64,000 nt of DNA from Acestrorhynchus altus (lineage: Eukaryota > Chordata > Actinopteri > Characiformes > Acestrorhynchidae): assembly GCA_034509495.1 (NCBI GenBank), contig CM067514.1, positions 9,396,165-9,460,164 of the forward strand, written 5' to 3'. This document shows positions 1 to 14,200 of this stretch, in pieces (position 1 is the stretch's first letter; each line of letters starts with the position of its first letter). The notes beneath the pieces were generated by a model. The model saw only the letters and a program-made list of their open reading frames with translations. It was not told the DNA's origin and did not search any database. The translations under genes and the position numbers were made by a program.

Positions 1-440
1 TCAGACTAAACTGGTCACACATTGCAGCGCACAAAACTGTTTATTCTCCGTGTCAGCACACGGCAAACTCTGGAACTGAGCGTGATTATCATACCTACTG
101 TAGTGATGGGCCCTGAGGAACCAGTGTTTCGTGACAGCCGTGGTCTAGGACTGTGCGGCCTGAGACAAGAAGTTAATAAATAAATCAAACTTCAGGAAAA
201 GACATGTTTATTCGTTAAATCAGGGGTACACGACTCCAGTCCCGGAGGGTTGGTTTGGTAGTTGCCCTATTCCAACAATGCTCAGAGGATTAGGTTGCAG
301 TAGGACAACCACAACACTACAGGAGACCTTAACTCTGGGACAAGAGTTGTGCTCCCTTGTGTTAAATAACAGCTACACTGCTCTGAGTTTTACATACAGA
401 TTCACTGGATTCAAGCATCAATGATACACAGCAATCAAAC

Positions 441-2820
441 CTGGCTTTCTCCAAAGGACGTGACTCCTGCTTGTTGGCTTGTCTTGGCAGAACAATTGCA
501 GGAGGTGCAACAGCCACATTCACTAGCTTGGTTTCAACAGGCACATACTAAAAACAAAGACAGAGACTTTGTTATGGTTCATTAAAATGTATTTATACAC
601 CTTACTATTAACATTTTCCCCCAACAAGAGATACAGTCGATCAGTTTTTCACTGGAGATGAAATGTTAATAAAGCTTATACTTCGGGCACTTACCATCAT
701 ACAAATTGTGCGAGTTATTATCATTGTAGTAGTTATTCAGTTGTGGTAATGTGTGCTGTGTCTCTAAGAGCCACTGGGCACAGAATTTACACATGTTTAT
801 ATCCACAATCCCCATTTAATTAATGATCTCTAACTGCACTGAGGGTGGGCTTGATTCTAAGAGTCAGGGTGTTGTGTGACTTCTTCAGATTTTTGACTTT
901 ACTTAAACCATTCAACCAGTGTGTTCCTCATAAAACTAAAGTAGTGCAGTTCACTATGAATTGCAAATGTGGAGCTATTTCCTACAGAAGTCAAATAAAT
1001 AAACTAAATAAACTTTATAATTTTATTTATTTATTTATTTATTTACATTTTTATTTTTTTAATTTTTTTTACAGTGGATGCACAAACACCCGCTGAACAC
1101 GTTTATACTCCCTTTTCTCCTCATTATCATGCTGGAAGTAGCTTTTAGTTTAAGTAGAAGAAAGTGAACTGTCGTCATTAAGGGATGGACATAGTCAGTA
1201 ACAGCACTGGCTTTCGAGTGATGATTTGGCCCAAAGTGTGACAAGAAAACCTTCCCCACACCAGCATCTCCACCAGCCCGGACTGTTTACTTGAGGCAGG
1301 CTCAGTTCATGGGTTCCTGCTGTTGGCCAAATGTCTGAACCTACCATCTGTAGTGAGGCGCCTCACCCAAAATCCAGACAAACCAGTACAGACTATGTTT
1401 CTCCAGTCTGTGCCCACAGCAGCCTCAGCTTTATGTTCAGGGTTTGCTGCTTAGTGTCCATATATGGAGTGTTTTTGGAACAATAATAATGTGTACATAA
1501 TGCATTACATGCTTTGTAAAAGAGAGAGGGAATGTCAACACTGCATTATATTTTCCCTGTAAAATTTCCTACAGGATGGGCAGGCAAATGAAGCAGTTCT
1601 ACCATCTAACACAGATGTCCCCTGCCGATATCAATGTCATCTTTTAATGTGGTTTATTTATCGCACATTATGCAGCACTGTTTGTGGCCTACATGTAGCT
1701 CAAAGGAGGGAAATGAACTGCTCATCTGTGGTTTTCCACTGAAAATGGCAAACCGCAGCACTGAGAACCTTTAACCATAAACGTTTAGTGGGACTCATGG
1801 CCAAAAAGGTGAAAGCATTGAAAAAAACACAGAAATGTGGTGCTAAATTCAGGACAACATGGCTGGTTTAGCAGGTTGTCTGAAAGCTGCAGGAGATGCT
1901 TCCCATCTGCAACATGCTCCACTGTGACATCTCCAGAACTTCCACATAAAGGCCTAAAACATGGTCCCCTGAGAGCCACCACACAGGCTTGTCGCATGGG
2001 AAAACAGCCTCTTTGTAAACACATTCTGCTTCCATTATGGGATTAGGCTCGTGTGCATACTGGCTTCCTCCTTCTTCACAAAACCCATTGTTCTCTATAA
2101 AGACTGCTGTTCTGAAACGTTTGCTATATTTTAATACTCAACTGGTCATCGCTAACAAAGATCTACAGTACAGTGCAGTACATTTTAACAATACCTCTCA
2201 GCAAAGAGCATAATGTGACCAAGCACCAACAATGGTGACGTTTATGTGTTTGGCCTGAAGTCCGAGATTAGATTTCTAGAGTTTAATGTGGTCCTGCAGC
2301 GAAATCCGATCTGGGATTTATGAGCGTCTGTGTGGGATGTCTTTGCTCTCTCTAGAGAAACACAACTGCTTTAATGAAACAGCAAACCAGAGCAGGCTCT
2401 GATATCCGGGCAATCTTTTCTGGTCCCCAAAAAAGAAACAGTACAGTCAATCCTGTTCTTATTCTGAGCCTCTCCAGTGGTTTTATTCACTGGAATTATA
2501 CAAAATAAAAGGCCAATATTATAGGCCTGATAAAATCTCCCTCTGATCAAATGATCAAAAGCAGGTCAGCTTATAGCTAGAAATGAAATTTGCTACCATG
2601 GAATTGAATCTACTTTATGTAGAGTAACATTTACATTTACATCTTAAACATAGCATGAACAGGCAAAACCAGAAAACAGAATCTTCAAGAAAAAGCCAAG
2701 AAAAGGTGGAAAAGCAAAACAGATCTTTCTCCATAGCAACACACACCCAAGATAAACATGAAAAAGCTTTAAAATAAGCTTGGATTTTTCATTTGCAGTT
2801 GATTTTTGCTGTACTGCAAA

Positions 2821-2855
<35 letters not shown>

Positions 2856-3092
2856 GCTCACTTACACTGGAGGGTGAGCTAGAGGAGCTGTCAATCTCCT
2901 CCGGAGAGTCTTCTTCTTCTTCAGGAAGTGTGGGCATAGTGGGGGTGGATGAAGGACGAGAGCGGGTAAGAGGGAAGATAAAAGGTGTGTCTGACTCTGG
3001 GACCACAAGATTAGGAACACTGGGTGAAGCTTGTTTAGCTGCAGACTCTGATGCACCACATACAACAGATGTATCCTGTGCCTGCTGAAGGA

Positions 3093-3147
<55 letters not shown>

Positions 3148-5155
3148 ACGTTACACTGGGAGTTGTAAAAAAGTCTGTTTGAACACAAATTGATTTAAAA
3201 ATGTAATGTATCGTGAACATTAAAAATGTAATGTATCATCTCAGATCTCAGTTCAGACTGATTCAGAAATATACTGAATGGAGTACACAAATATGACTGA
3301 AGTAACTATTTACCTCATGTACTAATATACCATATCTAGAATACTACAGTTCATGAATTTGTAGAAATATAATACTGAATACATTGTAGTTACTGCCTGA
3401 AGAGCCTGGAGATCCTATTGGGAGGTTGTAAAAAAAAGAACATACATTGTATGTCCAAATGTTTATGGACAGCCTTTCTAATGAAAGCATTCAGCTACTT
3501 TAAGTTGCACCCAACTGCTGACACAGCCTAGAAATGATCAAGCTTGCAGACCTGCCAGCCATAAACAGTAAAACCAGTTTGTTGTTATGCCCAACTGCCT
3601 AGTTGCATAATATGGATTTCAACAGGATAATTAGCAACCTGTGAAAGACTTGATCCTCGGGGATGTACAGTCATCTTCAGAAATAGTTGCACAAGCTGTT
3701 GCACCCAAAAGTAAGTGTCAGACTGCAATGTTATTCACTAATGAGGGAGGATAAAAGTGACCACGAAAAAATAAATGCTAAAAATTTTAGAATGATATGG
3801 GAAGCATTTATTGAGCTGCACATACAGAATCAGTATGGAGTTGGGTTTAACGCAACATGCCTGAGGTCTTGGCATGGAGTTGTAGAGGTTCCTAATGGTG
3901 TCCTGTAATATTCCACCCCATACATCTTGAATATTGTCACTCGGTTCCTGCAGACTGTGCGGTAGGGGAGGAGTATGATAGTGCATCCAATAACATTTGG
4001 ATAGACCTGGCAATGTGACAGGAGTGCACATTCAGAAAAGGTAAGGCCAGTGGTTACAGGACCTCACTAATGTAATGTTGAGATGTCCAAGTGCCTGTAT
4101 TGAAGACCAAAGGTGATCTGGCATTGTATGAAATTGCACCCCACACCATGACACCAAGTCTTCTGGACATGTGACAACAAACTGTGGATCTTGATGATGG
4201 CCACAGTGTCTCCACAAACAGAGTTGTCTGTCTCTACCAAGACAAAAGTAGGACTTGTCACTGAAGATGACCTGCTGCCATTCTGAGTGACTTCATGAAA
4301 GTCTGGCACAAATCAGTTGATTCCTTTTGGGTGCAAAATTTGTAACTGGACACCCCTGACCTAAATCAAACATCAACCTCAAACTCAGGACCAGAGAGAA
4401 GAGGTACTTACAAAAACAGTTCAACAAATAGGCGCCTCAAGAGGACCTCACAGTGCCAAAATGTTGATCTTTTCCAATATCCTGGAGACATCATGTTCTG
4501 ACATATCCTTATGCATCAGGAAATCACTCAGCAAGGTGATGCTTGTCAATGCTTGTCAAGATTTTGCATGGAATAAGATTTGCCTAGAGATGAGATCCTT
4601 GCTGAGGGCGCTGTGTATCTGTATCAGAGGACTTGCCTGCTGCCATCCCTTTGCATTTTTTCTCTTATCACGTAGATGCATCTACCCGAAGGGCCTGAGA
4701 GGAAATGCTTTTTTCATGCTCTTCAGCATAAAAAAGCCTGACTCTGCACACAAAACTAAGAACTTTTAAAAGCACAAGACTAAAGGCTCCAAAGATCAGC
4801 ATCTAACTGCTGTGTTAAGACAAGATTGGTCACTGAATGCTGAAGAGGATAAAACTGTCCATAAATATGGGCAGAAGGTTGCAGATTAAACGTGTTCTGT
4901 CATTCCAACTTTTGAAACCCATATGTGTGTAAAACACAGCTTCTCTGGAGTTGTGGGTGGACAAGCAAGGCCAAGTTAGGAGACTTCTTCATGCTCCCTA
5001 AGGAATGCATTCCTAAATCCATTAAATCTATTCGCAATTCTTCCGAATGCTACCAGAAGCTATCTTTGGCTTCCTGTTAACCCAAACAAAACAGAAGACA
5101 CTGTTTCTGTGTTCTTAGGGATGGAAATAGATTAATAGACAGATAGAGAGAGAGA

Positions 5156-5207
<52 letters not shown>

Positions 5208-8200
5208 GAGAGAGTTAAATGAATTTCCTGTAACAGAGAAAACATCCGGTGAAGGATTTATAGGAGTTTTTATATATTTACAACAATAAAGGTTTCCCAG
5301 TTGAAGGCATGACTGCACAGTGCTGAATGTTCTTAACAGAAGAAAGGTCAGCAATGACTCATTGTATGACCAGGAAATCAAAATGTACATCTGAAATGTC
5401 TGGGAAGGAAAGGTTGGTAGTAGTGTTCATATTTTCCTCTACATTAATCAACAAAACATGATGGACTGGCAAAATATTACCACTGTGATCTGTGTCTGAG
5501 CCAAAGACAATAAAGTTAGACAAGCCATCAAGAGGACATCAGACAAAGACAGTGTTGATCTCTCAGGCCTGATGTCATTATTTATTTCTACAATCAGCAA
5601 TGACCCTCTCAGTCCCTCCTCATCCATCATTCTGGTGGGTTCATACTCCTAAATGTTCCTCAACCAGGAGTTAATACCAATACTTAAGGCCTAGCTGAAA
5701 CACTTGGGAACACATTCTCCACAGATATAGATTAAATACAGTCTAGGTGGAACTGTACCACTGCACCCCTTTCAAGCAAAGATAGATAGGTAATGCATTT
5801 ATTTAGTATTTATTCAGTACTTTTAACTGACGACTTTTAACAGACAAAAATGGTCAGATACCTGTTTACAGCCCTGTTATTTCACCATTATTGGTTTATG
5901 GCACTACAATGGCTCACAACAGCCAAGTTGCATAGCACAGCATAGTTTAGTTTTCATCACTGTAACAAGAACTTTATATTTGTTTTGCAACTGTCCTCTC
6001 TGTGTCCGCTTTGTGTGCTGTGTATCAGCTAGTATTCGCTTTAGCCTGACATAAATGACTCTCTTGTCCGGGTTTGGTTTACTTGGACAATGCATTTGAG
6101 TTACCCTTCTGATATGGGACAAGCTCTAGTCTAAGGTCTAGTCTAGTCCCGTTTCTATTGGTCACACAGCCAGAGCAGCAGTACTATTGGTCAGGGACAA
6201 TTTATGTATCAAAGCTCACTGAAATTGAATTTGATGCAAAAGTTCACAGACAAAATCAGGAAATCATATAAATGAAATTCACTAGTTATGCAATTTTGCA
6301 CATAAAATTCACAGACAAAAACCCAGTGTGACTGGGGCTTAAGGGTGTTTGCTAGTGAGTTGAGTGTACGTCAGTTTAAGGGGTGTAAATTAAATTGAGT
6401 TGAGTGTTTTTGGAATTGGCCAATTTTACAGCACTTTTCTCTTTTTCTTTTGAACGTGTTTATGGTTCTCAATACGTCACCTTCACCTGATTACTGATTT
6501 CTGTTCTATGACACCATTAATACATACTTATGAAAGGCTTTGGGTAGAAACTTCTACTGTCTCTGTTTCTTATCAAGCCAATTCTTATCAATTACAAAGC
6601 TAATTAAAAAGTCAGCTATGTTTCGGAGCTTGGCTGCTGTTTGTCAGGGACTGTCCGGAAGCCACACAGCTTTTTGTGGAACAACACATTCTGAATCTCA
6701 GTTCACAAACATGAGATCCTAAGTTACTCAGGACTTTTATTCTGAAATCTGAATACTGTGTGTGCAAAAAAGAAAAGAACAATCAGCCCTTCCTTCTCAT
6801 TTTCCTTTAAAGCCCAATATCTGAGTCAGTGATGTCATTAGCCCCACCCCCCTCACTGATCAGTTAGAGTCTGCATGCAGGTTGAGCATGTACATGAGAA
6901 CAGAGCCGTACATAAGCACTGGAAGCTCCTTTGGCATTTAATTCAGTTGGAAACTAGTGAATGTTAGCTGTTTTCTGAGTTTAATTATAAGTATTTGCAA
7001 ATATTTCATCACACGGTGACAACCACGCTTAGAAAGGGTAAGTGTAGTTTGTTACGATATGTGTATCATGTCTGGAGGTGTCGCTGATCCTGGGATATAA
7101 AGCTTAGAATACTGGCATGTATCTCGGGTTATAAGTCTTAACTTGTAAACATGGTATTCACTCAGGAAGTTATCTTGGAATAATTCTTTCCTATAAACAT
7201 CCAATACTGACCTTTAATGTTTCAGCACAATCTGGAGTCTGTAGCTGGGAAGCTTGGACACTATCAGTTTGAGATGTGAAGAAACGTTGCTCCTTTCCAA
7301 GTTCTAACTCTTTGGCATGACTCGTCCAGCTTGTCTGTGGTTCCTTTTTCTCCTCTTGGTTCGCTTCACTTGTTTCGGCCTCTTCTTTGCTGCTCCCACT
7401 AGTTTTTGAAGCACCTTCACTTGCCTTTCGGTCAGTTGTATTGACAGCCTGGAGACTGTCCCTGTTGTTTTTTTCAGGAGTTTGTCCTTTCTCGACAAGC
7501 TCCAAGCCAGTACTCCCTCCACTAGGTTCTAATTCTGAACTTCCACCACTTGCTGACTCTCCTTGGCTTCTTCTGCTCTCCTTCTGCTTATGTCTGGGAC
7601 ATTCATTCCCGTCAGGGCTGGTAATTTGTCCACTATCACCTTCTTCTAGTACAAATACGCTGCTCTCATTTTCTGATGGAGAGCCTTCACCACAGTCTGA
7701 TTCCTCTGACCTGAAGTAGAACAAAGAGTAGTGATTTCCAGATGAGACACATTTGGAAAGTAGCAGCCTATGTAAGTACTAAACAGGCCATGTTAGAAGT
7801 AATTTGTCATCATGCGTAATCAACTTAACCGTCAGCAGAGCCATATCCTGTTGCATTACCTAAGAAATATGTGTCTTTGTTCAAAGTGACAGATGGGCCT
7901 TTCATTCCAAACTAAAAGCACTCTGTGGATTTTCGCAGGAACTAGTAAAGAGCAACAGTAATTAATTGGAGCTTTGGTGGGTGACAATGTAAACTCTGCT
8001 GTTTCTGCATAGTCTCACCTAGCATGGGCCCTCTTGGGTTGAGGATTTTACATAAACACACACACGACTCGTCCTGTAAGAACTGGAAGAATGTAAACAC
8101 TGACCCTGCTACATTCTCCTGTGTGTGACTGTGTGTGAGCTCCTCAGAGGCAGAGCCCAAGAGAGGGGAAGTTTCCGGTAAAGAGCTGTGAGCGGCAGCA

Positions 8201-11200
8201 GGCCCTCTCTCGCAGGTGTTCTGGTCTGGGCTTCGTTTGCTAACCAGTCCCACAGGAAGAAGATCTGAAAGAGAGGAACCATCATGCGCAAAGGAAATGC
8301 ACATGCATCTCAGCAAATTCAGCCCTGTGGTTTTACTGCAGTCTGCTACCCAAGGGTGGGCAAGAGGTGCCTTAGTGTGGCCAATGCCTCTCTAGTGTAA
8401 AATGAGACCATTCTTCTGGCCACAGCAGTTATGCAAAGTAACATCATTGTGACCAGAAAAAAGGCACAAGGTTATATTTTATAAGCATACTACTAGTACG
8501 TTTGCCAAACAAGTAGGAGAGTCGAAAGCGGTAATTGACAATAACAATTAAAGAGTTTGATATAAGTTTTAGTAAATTGAGGGAAATTGAGGTAAAGTGA
8601 AACCCAGAAGGTTGTAGGTCTGACACAATGGAACAAATGTAAGATTCCCGCACCTCATACAACATTTAAATGTTACGTTTATCATTTAACTCATCTGCTA
8701 CGCTCCATTCATTGGCTTCCTGTAGCTGCCCACATCAGATTCAAATCCTTGATGCTGGCCTACAAAGCCAAAAATGGACCAGCACCTCCGTACAAGATAG
8801 CAATGGTCAAAACTCGAGCTGTACCAAGAGACCATCAAGTGCAGCTTGGCTTGACCCACCATCACTCAAATAGCAAGGAAAACATGCATCCAGACTCTTT
8901 TCTCTTCTGGCACCAAAATGGTGGAATGAACTTCCCCTGGGGGTCCGAGTCCCTCACTGTGTTCAAACGCAGACTGAAGACCCATCTGTTTCAGGAGTAT
9001 TTAACTCCATGAAGTGTGAGAAAATCTCTGGACTCTAGCCTCGTCTACTAGGTAAGATATTTTCTGAGTGAACAGCAAAGCACTTTTGTAAGCCCCTCTG
9101 GATAAATGCCATGAATGTAAATGTAAGTGTTGTTTATTAGATTATTTACATTTTATAATCATAACCTTTTATATTTCTATTTTTGTTCTTTTAGTTTTAG
9201 TTTCATTCTTAATTTTATGGCCCGAATTGTCTGCATTAAAGTCAACTGCCTACTGTCATTATTTGGATGAATTGAATAACCTACCTTTATTGCCCATAAC
9301 ATGACTTTTATTGTATTATATGTGACCTGGCAGGGTTGGACTTCCCACTGTAAAAGTTGTGGCTGTGCAGTACTTAATGATGCCTCTACAGAGGAGAAGA
9401 CTCTGATACATGTGAGCCTCAATGGATAAATATAGAACATACAGTTTATGGAAATATGACTAATGCCCAGTACCTGAAGAAGAAGCCTGTGAGATAACAG
9501 TACTGAAGCAGTTCACCCACGCATCAGATGAGTCAGTAGAGTCATCTGTGTCCTGGGATGCTTCCTTCTTGTCACAGCCCTGAAATGGAGATGCAGTATA
9601 ACCATGGTGATCATCAAAACAGTCAAGGCCATGAAGCACTTCTTCTCTTCCTTTTTGGCCTGCTGCTAAAGGTTTGCTAATCTGCTCCTGGACCAGATCG
9701 ACTTTGACATTCAGAAAGCCATAAAACACAGTTTCTGTTTGTGTATTTTAATTATACAAAATGGAAAGCCATGGGAACTCTTCAGAAAAGTTTGGATAAG
9801 TGATTGATTAAAAATGCGGTCCCCAAAGAGCACAGAGATACAGTAACAAGACAAAAGCTCTTCCTACAGCTTCACCAAATGTTCTCAGAAGGAGAAAATG
9901 GTATTAAAGCAAAAGGTCTTCTTTACGCTTCACCAAATGTTCCCAAGAAGTCCTGAGAAGATAATGTCAGAAAGGATTGTACAGTTTGCAGAGCATTCTA
10001 CACTATTCATCCTCAACACTTGTGATTTAAGACTATCTGGAGCTGGATGAAGAAACTGGATGTTGCTGTAATATGACTGCTATTGACACTAAGTCTCAAA
10101 CAGACGAGAAGATACACTGGTTAGTCACAACATTAAAACCACTGACTCCTGAAAGGAATAACATGGATTATCTGGTTTCAGTGGCTTCAGTCAAGGGCTG
10201 GGATCTAAGTACTAGGCAGCAAGTGAACAGTGAGTGCATGAAGTTGATGTAATTAAGCAGGAAACAGGGTCCAGCATATTAATCGGAGACACTTTGACAA
10301 GAACCAAACTCTGATGTTCTAGATCTAGGTCAGACTCCTGTTAATGTTGGTGGCAGACATAGGACACCTTCAGAGGTCTTGTGGAGTTCATGCCTCAATT
10401 GGTCAGTTTTAATGTTATGGCTGATTTAATATTATGGCTGCTATGTCATGCAAACAGACACATGACCAGCAGCTACACAGTTAGGGTAGATTTTAGATTT
10501 CAGCCTGAATAATTTCAGCCTGTCCAGCCCATGTACTGATGGCCATGTCCATAAGGGCAGTATCTTAACACTTTGCTGAGGGGCAGTGCTCATAAGCCAT
10601 TAATCATAGCTCATTAATAACAACTGATATAAACATACATAACTATTTACACCTGCTTAATTCTGCACGTGTTCAGTAAAATGTTAAGCAGCACACATTA
10701 AGATTTCTTAAACTGAAAGCAGTTATATTCCTGAGTTGTGAAGGAACAAAAATATATGGTATCAGTGTGCTGCATGACCATTCCTGCCATGTCTAATATA
10801 TTAATTTAAAAAAGAAAGCGGCCTGTTTTTTGGACATACAGTGGGAAAAATAAGTATTTGATACACTACTAATTTTGAAGTTTTCCCACCTACAAAGAAG
10901 GGAGAGATCTGTAATTTTTATCGTAGGTACACTTTAACTGTGAGAGACCAAATCTAAAAAAATCTAGAAAATCACATTGCATGATTTTTAATAATTGATT
11001 AGCATTTCATTGCATGAAAAAAATATATGATCACCTACCAACCAGCAAAAATTCTGACTCTCACAGACCTGTTAGTTTTTCTTCAGAGAAGGCCTCCTAC
11101 TCTGCACTGTGATTATCTGTATTAATTGCACCTGTTTGAACTTGTTACCTGTATAAAAGACACCTGTCCACAAACTCAGTCATACTCCAACCTCTCCACC

Positions 11201-14200
11201 ATGGCCAAGACCAAAGAGCTTTTCTAAGGACACCAGGGACAGAAATACAGACCTGCACAAGGCAGGGATGGGCTACAGGACAATAGGAAAACAGCTTGGT
11301 GAGAAGGCAGACAATTTGCCATGCAAGATTTTGCCTCGTGGGTTAAGGATGATTCTGAAATAAGTCAGGAATAAGCCCAGAACTACACGGGAGGACCTTG
11401 ACAATGACCTGAGGAGAGCTGGAACCACAGTCTCAAAAATTACTGCTAGTAACACACTACACCATCATGGATACACAAGGGCACACAAGGTCCCTCTGTT
11501 CACCATCTGGATGATCCATAGGAGGCATGGGAGAAGGTAATGTGGTCAGATGAGACCAAAATAGAACTTTTTGGTATCCACTCCACTCTGGTTGGAGGAA
11601 GAAGACGGAAACCCCAAGAACACAATCCCAACCGTGAAGCACTGGCGTGGAATCATCATACTTTAGGAGTGTTTTTCTGCAAAGCGGGCAGGACGATTGC
11701 ACCATACTGAAGGGAGGGTGGATGGGGCCATGTATCATGAGATTTTGGCAAACAACCTCCTTCCCTCAGTAAGAGCATTGGCTCCGTAAGAAGCATTTCA
11801 CGGTCCTGGAGTAGCCTTGCCTGTCTCCGGACCTGAACCCAATAGAAACTATAATTGCAAAGGTTTTTATACCAAATATTAACTTCTGATTTTCTATTGT
11901 ATCAAAAAAATGCTAAATAATTATTTAAAAATCATACAATGTGATTTTCTGGATTTTCTTTTGATTCTGTCTCTCACAAATAACATTTGAAAACTTGCAA
12001 AATCGGCAGTGTATCAAATACTTATTTTCCCCACTGTATGTTACATGTACTGCCTCTGAAAGAGTATCCAGCACCTTCTGCTGAGCAACTGCAGCACTGA
12101 TATTAATAGAACAGCAATACTACAGCTACTACAAACATCGAGATCTCTGAACAGCAAACTTCAGAATCTTCATCTGCTCATCTACCCACATCTACTGCTC
12201 ATAGCAAAGGAACACAGAAGCAGAAGTAAAGAGAGCTGTCAATTTATTTACATGATCCTGCATTAAAACTTAAAAACACGTTCATCAGCAAAAATTATTA
12301 TTGTGGATACAATTATTATGCTGATAAGAATGACAGACGCCGTTAGCTGATGAAGATGTTTCCTTCAAAGACTTTTGACTCAGTTCTTTCTGAATTCTCC
12401 ACTGACTGACAAACTTGTGATCATCAACTTCATTTGCTCTGAAATGAGACCGCACCACAGTGCACATTTAAAAGTAGTCATGCACATGCTTGGGGCTATT
12501 ACAGCACCAGAGAGGTCTTTAAATCACCAAATCCCCAAAACCTACAGACTATTGCTACAGACTATAATTTCACCATGTCAGGACTGCTGACATAAACATT
12601 GAGCTTATTTGAGTGTATGTAATATATACACTCATTCAAACTTCAAATAAAACTGCATATATTTCCAGCAGCACCTAAATAAACCAGCTCACTGGTATTG
12701 GCAGGGACCATACTATACTATGCTTCCCTGGTTGTGGACATTGCTGCCAGCAAAGTGTCTGCAGCATGTTCCCCTGCTGAGCCTGACCCATAGATGAATA
12801 TTGCAGTGTAATCGAATCACTGTGATTATTTCCTGCAGCATCTGTGCTCTCCCTCTGTTACTCTCTCTAAATCTCGCTCTGCTCTGTACAGTCTTCTCAT
12901 TGACCAGAGATATTTTTAGCAGGCCTTCGCAATCCATGGCCTGAGAGGACTGGCTCTGTGAAGAAAATAAATCTGGTGAGGACACAGAGGGTGAAGCCCA
13001 AGGGATCCTGCAGCCTCGGGGTCGCTTCGCGGCGAAGCCCTTGTCAAGGCTGCATGAGAAAGTGAGTGCTTGGCCCTCTCTCTCTCCTTGCTCTCTCTTT
13101 CTCTCCCCCGATTGATTATGTAAGACTGTCCCAGCTCGTCAGATTTGTTTAAAATTTGGTTGGGCAAAGCACTTAGCACAGCCAGTTCCAATCCCAAAGA
13201 GGAAGCAGGGAAGATAACAGCAAAGGTCCCTATGTGCAGGAAAAGAGGGGAGCTGAGCCAGGGGACCAAAGGTCAGGCAGGTGAGTGGCACCCTTTGGCG
13301 CCTACAGCTCATTTTGCCATAAGTAAACAACCAGCCAAGCTGATCAAACATAGGTACTGTCCTGACCTACCATAAAACCTACCATTTACATATAATCTGC
13401 TGCATGGCATGAGCTGGCAAGCAGCTTGGCTCTTCGCAGCTTGGTACCAAAGCTTCTTCTCATAGTTTGAAACAGGGCTGAAGAACTCAGGATGGTCATT
13501 ACATGCTCCATGACCATTGGAATTCCATAGCTTCTTGAGAACTCAGAAATATCACTTGCACCAATCAAGTGAAGATATGTTCTGTTCCAGTGCCAAGTAA
13601 TTCACAACGGTCACACAATGCTCATCAGTGCAAGGACTTCCTTCATTAGTTCATGCAAGAATAGAACATGCAAAAACCTGTTCAAACTGTACCTGATGGC
13701 CCAGTAAAGATCTCTGATGCTCCTTCCCCAGCTCTCTACTCTCCTACAACTTTCTTTACAATCCAGCTCTTAGTTGTTTTTTTTTCTCCTCTGTAGCAGC
13801 TTCCCAATCTCCAGCGCTCTCTCTCTTTTCCTTTGCCTGACTTTTTTTTCTCCCTGCACCATCCTCCCTTTGACTCCTGGGAGCTTTGACCATTTAAGGA
13901 GAAGGCTTCTCGTGCCTCACTCTGGGCAGCTGCTGCTGCTGTGCTGTGTTCTCTTGCCTGACGCTCCAGCAAACTCCAGCTGAAAAATAGCTGTGTCTTC
14001 TGTGTACCCCCGCATCTGGTGTCCTGCCTGCCTGGTCTCACCCAACTTGTCCTAAAGACTGTGCAAGAGAGCTGGGATTTCACTCTCTCAAACAGCAGTG
14101 AATCACATGAGAGAGACATCCCAGTCTCCTCAACATGCACAGACTAACATGCACACTTGTAGAGGAAATGCAAAAGAATCTTCGGTAAATAGCCGTGCCT

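Larger units (their letters stand above)
548..2865 (-). other. irag1-like intron with Tc1 remnant
   Basis: Intron between the last two exons called. It holds a TTTA-rich run near 1020-1070 and the Tc1 fragment at about 1125-1410. I see no other coding-like segment. Confidence 0.4.

Noticed and set aside
2644..3220. Several overlapping frames rich in Cys-Val
   Set aside because: They are translations of the (CA)n tract; only the QAQDTSVV..SSSSPSS frame (3084-2866) is bounded by splice sites.
12713..12985. 90-codon minus frame with text 'MDCEGLLKISLVNEKTVQ'
   Set aside because: Looks mildly protein-like but no donor follows and no homologue is recognised; not listed as an exon.
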